This document shows, in pieces, positions 40,439-46,098 of a stretch of 46,098 nt of DNA. The notes beneath the pieces were generated by a model, which was not told the origin of the DNA, searched no databases, and saw only the letters and a program-made list of their open reading frames with translations. Every line of letters begins with the position of its first letter. The first letter of the stretch is position 1. The stretch covers positions 1 through 46,098 of the forward strand of contig JAITLW010000229.1 in NCBI GenBank assembly GCA_031277715.1. Reading direction: 5' to 3'. This DNA is from Sphingobacterium sp. Its GTDB lineage: Bacteria; Bacteroidota; Bacteroidia; Sphingobacteriales; Sphingobacteriaceae. Position numbers and translations under genes: made by a program.

Positions 40439-41170
40439 CTAGTTTACTAAGCGGTCCATTAATACACGCTGGTTCGTCTCTTTATCAAAAGTCGGAATGT
40501 TATCTAAGTAGTTCCTGAGTGAGCTAAAGTACTTACTTACCACATTGACATTTAAAGGCTGTTCTTCGCCGACTTTCTTAAAGTCAGCATGGAATCCCAT
40601 CAAAATCTTCCATTTTTCAGGATGATAATAGCCTATTCCCGAGTGAGTGTATGTTTTCCACCACTTCGGTTCATCCAAGAAATTATTAATAGTCAGCTTA
40701 AGAAAGCGTCCTTGATTAATCCCTACATTAAAATCATCGGAAGGTTGCAGTTCAATCATTAGCCTTTTTTGCTCTTTAACAATATGGCTAGAGCTTAGAT
40801 GCTCCCGATTGACCAACACCCGTAAGGTGTCTTTAAAAAGACCCGCACCAAATTGATGTAGTCCTGCAAAAGCGGTATAATGCTCCCCCTCTCTCGCACT
40901 AGTAGAGTCTTGTTTGACCGCCACCTTATAGAAACGATCGGCATCAAATCTGTTACCCATCAAATTGACCACAATCTTTGCGGTATCCTGGATTATTGAA
41001 TCTGGCACCATTCCGAAGGAGAAAATAACTTCGCTAATCTGCAACGTATCACTACTAGACTGAGGAGCGACCTGAAAGTACACTCCGTCCTTCTCTCCAT
41101 AGGAAAAACCCACATCTTGGTTACAACCAACAAAAAGTATACTGGCTAAAACAAAAAGGTATATCTTCAT
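40439..41170 (-). CDS. DUF4843-like lipoprotein (start trimmed to MKIYLFVLASILFVGC)
   Basis: Lipobox FVGC; FSYGEKDGVYFQV...REGEHYTAF. ATG at 41170-41168 removes the overlap with susD implied by the ORF-track start at 41269. Confidence 0.85.
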   Translation of the reverse strand: MKIYLFVLASILFVGCNQDVGFSYGEKDGVYFQVAPQSSSDTLQISEVIFSFGMVPDSIIQDTAKIVVNLMGNRFDADRFYKVAVKQDSTSAREGEHYTAFAGLHQFGAGLFKDTLRVLVNREHLSSSHIVKEQKRLMIELQPSDDFNVGINQGRFLKLTINNFLDEPKWWKTYTHSGIGYYHPEKWKILMGFHADFKKVGEEQPLNVNVVSKYFSSLRNYLDNIPTFDKETNQRVLMDRLVN

Positions 41171-41192
41171 GATTATACTATTTTTTAAATTA

Positions 41193-42626
41193 TTAATTAC
41201 GGAACCCACTTTCAATTTCCTTGTCTGGTAATGGGAATACATAGATATCTTTAGATGCTGGTATGTCACTGTTTCCAGAATTATTCGAAATATTCCTATT
41301 AAGACGTTTCAGTGTAAACCAATATTGACCTTCGCCCAAGAAGTCCTTTTTGTACTCTTTCAATATGATATCCCTATCAATGAAAAACCAATCTGGGGCA
41401 TTCCGTATTCTGGACTTCCTATAGGCATTGAGTAGACTAAGAGACTTACTTCGGTCTGTATCATAGTAACTCTCCATCAAAATAAGATACATCTCGCTCA
41501 ACTTAATCATCGGTATCTTCGGAAAAAAACCTTTTTCACCCGTATTTTCCGACATTTTTTTAAGTTTGAACAAGTCCAGCCAAAACTGATAACGGACATC
41601 GTCCGGATTAGAATCGTATAATGTAATGCCTTCTGCTAGAGTCAGCTTGATGGAGGAGTTTTCACCGCTTTCAGACTGGGTTCCATAAAACAGGGATTTG
41701 GACCAATCTGGAATTCCTTTATTTCGCAATGAAAATATATGCTCGTCCGAAAAACGAATATCTCTTTTGATTTCTTCTACGTCTACAGACTCTTCAAAAA
41801 ACAACAATCTGAATTTTTCAGAATCTATAACCTCTTTCGCCATTTTCGCGGCATTGATCTTATCACCTTGAGTAATATAAACCCTTGCTAACATAGCTTT
41901 GACAGCATACAAATTCATCCGGGCCACAAATTTATCCGCCTGCCCACGAACATCCTTGCCTGTCCCTACTATTTTATAAGGGACCTGATTACGAATAGGA
42001 TCTACCTGTTCCAAATAGCTCATGGAAGCCTGTAGATCATTGATAACCAACTGAACAATCTGCCCTGAGGTATATCTCGGAGGCAAAGAAACCCCGAATT
42101 CTTTATTATAAGGAATACTCTGAGCAGTAGGATTGTACTTCATATCTTCACTGAACATACGGTACAAATCAAAATGTAAATACGCACGTAATGCTAATGC
42201 CTCTCCCTTAATCTGTTTACGAACATCGTCAGACATAACCTGTCCGTTTTTCTCTTCCCAACGAATAATGTTATTAATAGCCGCAATATTCGAATACATA
42301 TCGTTCCAGATCGAAGCAATTTTTTGCTTCACCGAGGCATTTTTGTAATCAAAATCTCTAATGTAATGGTAAGACTGATCCATACTACTGTAACTGTAAT
42401 ACTGCGCCATCACATCCAACATTTCGTAACTCAATGTACGTCCATAAAGACTTGACGACGACATCTTATTGTACACACCTGCCAATGCGTCTTTAAACCC
42501 CTGCTCCTTTTGGAACAGTTTATTCTCGTCGACTTGATTAATCAAATCGACATCCAGCCATTTGTTGCATGAACTGAAAAGGCTCACGACAACAAAGGTT
42601 ATCAAATACTTAAATCTCATCTTCAT
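41193..42626 (-). CDS. SusD/RagB-family outer membrane lipoprotein
   Basis: Lipobox FSSC, NKWLDVDLINQVDENKLFQKEQGFKDALAGVYNKM, IKLSEMYLILMESYYD. Confidence 0.96.
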   Translation of the reverse strand: MKMRFKYLITFVVVSLFSSCNKWLDVDLINQVDENKLFQKEQGFKDALAGVYNKMSSSSLYGRTLSYEMLDVMAQYYSYSSMDQSYHYIRDFDYKNASVKQKIASIWNDMYSNIAAINNIIRWEEKNGQVMSDDVRKQIKGEALALRAYLHFDLYRMFSEDMKYNPTAQSIPYNKEFGVSLPPRYTSGQIVQLVINDLQASMSYLEQVDPIRNQVPYKIVGTGKDVRGQADKFVARMNLYAVKAMLARVYITQGDKINAAKMAKEVIDSEKFRLLFFEESVDVEEIKRDIRFSDEHIFSLRNKGIPDWSKSLFYGTQSESGENSSIKLTLAEGITLYDSNPDDVRYQFWLDLFKLKKMSENTGEKGFFPKIPMIKLSEMYLILMESYYDTDRSKSLSLLNAYRKSRIRNAPDWFFIDRDIILKEYKKDFLGEGQYWFTLKRLNRNISNNSGNSDIPASKDIYVFPLPDKEIESGFRN

Positions 42627-42641
42627 CTTAAATATTCTTTG

Positions 42642-45600
42642 CTAAAATGTGACATTCAAACCTCCTGTAAATGTGCGGGCATAGGGATAACTCGTACCTC
42701 GCTCCGCCTTTACCGTACTGATACGGAACACATCTGTTGTCGAAACACTCAGACGCACCCTTTCCAATCTCCACTTCTTTATTAAGTCCCTATTTAGATC
42801 ATAGGTAAGGGAAATCGAACCAAGTGTAAACATGTTGTCGTCCTGCACAAAACGAGTCGTTTGATAGGTCGGCGTCTGGTCATCTATACGTTTAAATACA
42901 GCCACATCTCCCGGCCTTTTCCAGCGATCATACAACACTCTACGGTCTGCATTATAACGAGGGTCTGTGCCCTCAACTTTAGTATTTAAGGTGTGATTGA
43001 ATTGCTTTCCTCCGACCTTATAACGGAACAAAGTATACAGGTTAAAGCCTCTCCAATTCAAATTGCTCATGAAGTTTCCTTCTACCGTAGGTCTAGTATC
43101 ACCTACAACTACTTTGTCCCTGTAGTCATAAATAAAAGTATAATCGCCATTCCGTTTGATATAGATTTCATTTCCTGTAGCTGGATCAATCCCCGCAGAC
43201 TGTACAACCATCAGTGCACTCTGCGAACGACCTTCCTCTACGGTACGCAAAGGGCTAGGACCGGTAGAGTTTTCCAGACTATTTGCCTCTTTGTTAATCC
43301 CTTCTAATGCATTAGACAACTTGACAATCTTATTCTTATTATGAATTGCGGCTAGCGTAATATTCCAGTTCAAATCCTTTTCTCTGTCACGAATCAAATT
43401 AAAACGAAGTCTTGCATCTATCCCCGTATTTCGCATCTGCCCTAAATTCTCTACGTAACTGGTGAATCCTGTAGATGGGGCCACATCGATTGGCAATAAA
43501 AGATTGTCTGTTAATTTAATATAGCCGTCCAAATTAAGTTGCATGAAGTTATTAAATAAACCTAGGTCAATCCCTCCGTTATAGGACAAGGTATTCTGCC
43601 ATTTCAGCTTAGAGTTCCCGTATCCCATAAGGATAGCGCCCAAATTGCCATTGTAATCACTGTTCTGGTCATAACGATAGGCTGTAAGTGCCTGACTCGA
43701 TGAGAAATTAACCATCCCGGTGCTACCTGCAGAGGCCCGGATCTTTAGGGTTCCAGCATCAGGGTTCCAGAAACTCTCCCGGTGCACGTTCCATGCTAAA
43801 CCGACAGACCAAAAAGGGGCAAAACGAGAGTCTCTACCAAATTTACTCGAGCCATCCGTACGGTAAGAAGCATCGATAAAATAACGGTTATCAAAACCAT
43901 AGTTTATATTGGAAAATACGCCGATCATTCTTGATTTGTCAAATATCCCCCGTGGTTTTGAGTTCTCTAAAAATTGTGCAGCGTACTCGACAAAAGTCAT
44001 GTCATCATTCAAAAATCCAGTCACCGTAAAACCAGCCCCTTCCTGAGAATCGGTCGTAAAGTTTGCACCGACACCGACATTAAGGACATGCTTATCTACG
44101 ACCTTGATATAAGCCATCGTCATATTACCGTCTACCTGAACCTGCTCTTTATTCAGTGTTGAATATTTCCCTTTCTTTGCAGACTCGGTTTCAGCAGCGA
44201 ATTCTGTAGAAAAAGGAGAACGGTAAACTTCGGTTTTATCCGCTCGCTTCGTCAAACTAATCTGCCCCTGCAATCGCAAAGCATCAATAATACGCCAGTC
44301 GAGAGACAAATTATTCTGTAAGGACAGATACTTGTTGTAATCTTTTTGAGGAAGGCTCGCGTTCAATAAAGGATTATTCATCCCGGAGCTCAGTCTTACA
44401 ACATATTCACCTCTTTCATCAAATATCCGATCGTGTGGATTTTGGCGGGCAAAATTATCGAAGGAACCATAAGGGGAATTATTTCCTTTGACCTCGTCAA
44501 TGAGCAACTGGTTGTTTATGATAAATCTATTGTTGATATCATAGGTAAAATTCATGCCCAGCCCTATTTTATTTCTGTCGGACCCCTTCATTACCCCTTT
44601 ATCATTTTCATTCCGGACACTGATTCCATATCGAAAGTTTGTATCCCCCCCTTCGAAATAAAGATTATGACGCTGATTGACCGAAGTTCGTAAAGGCTGA
44701 GAAAGCCAATAAGTATCCACTCCGCGTAACACTTCCTTATAAAGGTCGTTATAGCGTATATCAAGGTTCATTTGTGTTTCATAATTATTATCCTTCCATA
44801 CACCTGCCAGCTTTTCATATTCCAGCTTCTCCCGTGCATTCATAAGATTATAGTCACGCAGATCCGGTGCTGACACGATCATACTGGAGTTTAGCGTGAC
44901 ACGTATCTTCCCTCCTTTGGGCGGAATAGTACGGATAAGAATTACCCCATTTGCTCCTCGTGAACCATACAGTGCCGTAGCAGAAGCATCTTTAAGGATA
45001 CTGATACTCTCAATACGATTGATATCTAAGTCGTACACACGCTCTGCAGAGGTCTGCACACCATCTAACATGAACAATGGAGCATTCGGATTGCTACGCC
45101 CATCATCAGCGGCTCCCCGTAGATCAAAACTGTTCTCTCCGCGAATGGTCAAATCCGGAACACGATTGGGATCGGAACCAAAGTCTATATTTTCCTTGGT
45201 CTGTACTGCCGGATCATACGCAGAGATTGACTGGAGAATATTAGAAAATCCTGTCTTGCGAAGATCATCTCCCGAAATCACAATCTGAGAACCTGTATTC
45301 GAATCTTTCGATCGCTTAAAATACCCCGTAGATACGGTCACTTCCTCAATATTACCTGAAGAGATTAAAATGATAGAAAGAGAAGTTTTTGCCTTAACGA
45401 CCTTCTTTTCGTAACCAACAAAGGACACCACGAGATCAGCTCCCTCTTTGGGTGCCTTGATTTCAAAATAACCTTTATTGTCTGTGGTCGTAACAGTCTT
45501 GGTACCTCTTACAGAAACCGTAGCTCCTGCTATGGGAGCACCTTGTTCATCGACCACTTTACCACTAATTTCAATACCCTGCTGTTCACTAACAGCTATA

Positions 45601-45911
45601 GGGCTACCATTCTTCACTTTGATCGGCAACAGAACAATAGTTTTTTCCTCAATCTTATACCCCAATCCTTTAGAAGCCAAAATCTCTTCTATGGCTTTGG
45701 ACAACGGAGCATTCTTCAGATTGACCGCGATACTGCTTTCTACATCCAGCATATTGGAATTGTATAGAAAACCATAACCAGTTTGCTTGGTTACTGTACG
45801 TAAAGCATCTTTTATTTTTACATGTTGGCCTCTGAGCGTCACTTGCTGCGAATAGAGACTCGCACTCAAATGCAATAAGGGAACGAGGGACAAAACCCCG
45901 GTTAATTTCAT
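42642..45911 (-). CDS. SusC/RagA-family TonB-linked outer membrane protein with STN domain (start trimmed to MKLTGVLSL)
   Basis: Signal peptide MKLTGVLSLVPLLHLSASLYSQ, STN domain, plug IESISILKDASATALYGSRGANGVILIRTIPPKGG. ORF track extends to 46031. Confidence 0.93.
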   Translation of the reverse strand: MKLTGVLSLVPLLHLSASLYSQQVTLRGQHVKIKDALRTVTKQTGYGFLYNSNMLDVESSIAVNLKNAPLSKAIEEILASKGLGYKIEEKTIVLLPIKVKNGSPIAVSEQQGIEISGKVVDEQGAPIAGATVSVRGTKTVTTTDNKGYFEIKAPKEGADLVVSFVGYEKKVVKAKTSLSIILISSGNIEEVTVSTGYFKRSKDSNTGSQIVISGDDLRKTGFSNILQSISAYDPAVQTKENIDFGSDPNRVPDLTIRGENSFDLRGAADDGRSNPNAPLFMLDGVQTSAERVYDLDINRIESISILKDASATALYGSRGANGVILIRTIPPKGGKIRVTLNSSMIVSAPDLRDYNLMNAREKLEYEKLAGVWKDNNYETQMNLDIRYNDLYKEVLRGVDTYWLSQPLRTSVNQRHNLYFEGGDTNFRYGISVRNENDKGVMKGSDRNKIGLGMNFTYDINNRFIINNQLLIDEVKGNNSPYGSFDNFARQNPHDRIFDERGEYVVRLSSGMNNPLLNASLPQKDYNKYLSLQNNLSLDWRIIDALRLQGQISLTKRADKTEVYRSPFSTEFAAETESAKKGKYSTLNKEQVQVDGNMTMAYIKVVDKHVLNVGVGANFTTDSQEGAGFTVTGFLNDDMTFVEYAAQFLENSKPRGIFDKSRMIGVFSNINYGFDNRYFIDASYRTDGSSKFGRDSRFAPFWSVGLAWNVHRESFWNPDAGTLKIRASAGSTGMVNFSSSQALTAYRYDQNSDYNGNLGAILMGYGNSKLKWQNTLSYNGGIDLGLFNNFMQLNLDGYIKLTDNLLLPIDVAPSTGFTSYVENLGQMRNTGIDARLRFNLIRDREKDLNWNITLAAIHNKNKIVKLSNALEGINKEANSLENSTGPSPLRTVEEGRSQSALMVVQSAGIDPATGNEIYIKRNGDYTFIYDYRDKVVVGDTRPTVEGNFMSNLNWRGFNLYTLFRYKVGGKQFNHTLNTKVEGTDPRYNADRRVLYDRWKRPGDVAVFKRIDDQTPTYQTTRFVQDDNMFTLGSISLTYDLNRDLIKKWRLERVRLSVSTTDVFRISTVKAERGTSYPYARTFTGGLNVTF

Positions 45912-45930
45912 AATTCTCCAGATTTTTGGT

Positions 45931-45972
45931 GTCCCCGGTCGATGGAAATCTATTCCATCTATGTTGGGGGAC
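45931..45972. other. nested inverted repeat at/upstream of the susC start
   Basis: GTCCCC (45931-45936) / GGGGAC (45967-45972) enclosing GATGGA / TCCATC. Lies within the probable 5' UTR if the trimmed start is right. Confidence 0.55.
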
Positions 45973-46098
45973 AAATTAATACGGCATAGCCACCTTGCAA
46001 AAGGCGCTTTTTTATCCGAGTAGATTTGCATACTTTTGGTTAAGAGTTAGTTAATAAACACTGTAAAATGGGTAGAGACTGGCTCTAATATCAGTCCC

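Noticed and set aside
1-46098. CRISPR arrays, tRNA/rRNA genes, transposases or prophage genes
   Set aside because: No regularly spaced repeats, no RNA gene signatures, and no ORF resembling transposase, integrase or phage structural proteins.

Overview
This window reads as chromosomal DNA of a Bacteroidota (Sphingobacterium/Pedobacter-like) organism. Nearly all long genes are on the minus strand. It is an accessory outer-membrane nutrient-uptake island with four SusC/SusD pairs and no recognisable glycoside hydrolase, lyase or sulfatase. In minus-strand transcription order the blocks are: (A) 46031->37804: SusC, SusD, DUF4843-like, PKD-like lipoprotein, PHB-depolymerase-like esterase. (B) 37709->28254: thioredoxin-like protein, ECF sigma, FecR, STN-SusC, SusD, second thioredoxin-like protein. 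(C) Divergent Lrp/AsnC regulator (+) and EamA transporter (-). (D) 25940->13496: DUF6377-like TPR/HTH regulator, SusC without STN, SusD, DUF4959/DUF5000-like lipoprotein, DUF4998-like lipoprotein, two endonuclease/exonuclease/phosphatase (EEP) proteins. (E) 12958->434: ECF sigma, FecR, STN-SusC, SusD, unknown 503-aa secreted protein, DsbD-alpha-like protein, TlpA-like protein, tandem double-TlpA protein. Signals missing from the ORF track include: fragments of a decayed TlpA-like gene and a frame-disrupted signal-peptide start at 13067-13499 (+); a 30-bp near-perfect copy of the block-D susC start region in front of the DUF6377 gene; two divergent small ORFs at the left edge; and several strong terminator hairpins. 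I found no CRISPR, tRNA/rRNA or intact mobile element. Family names come from motif recognition only; no searches were run.
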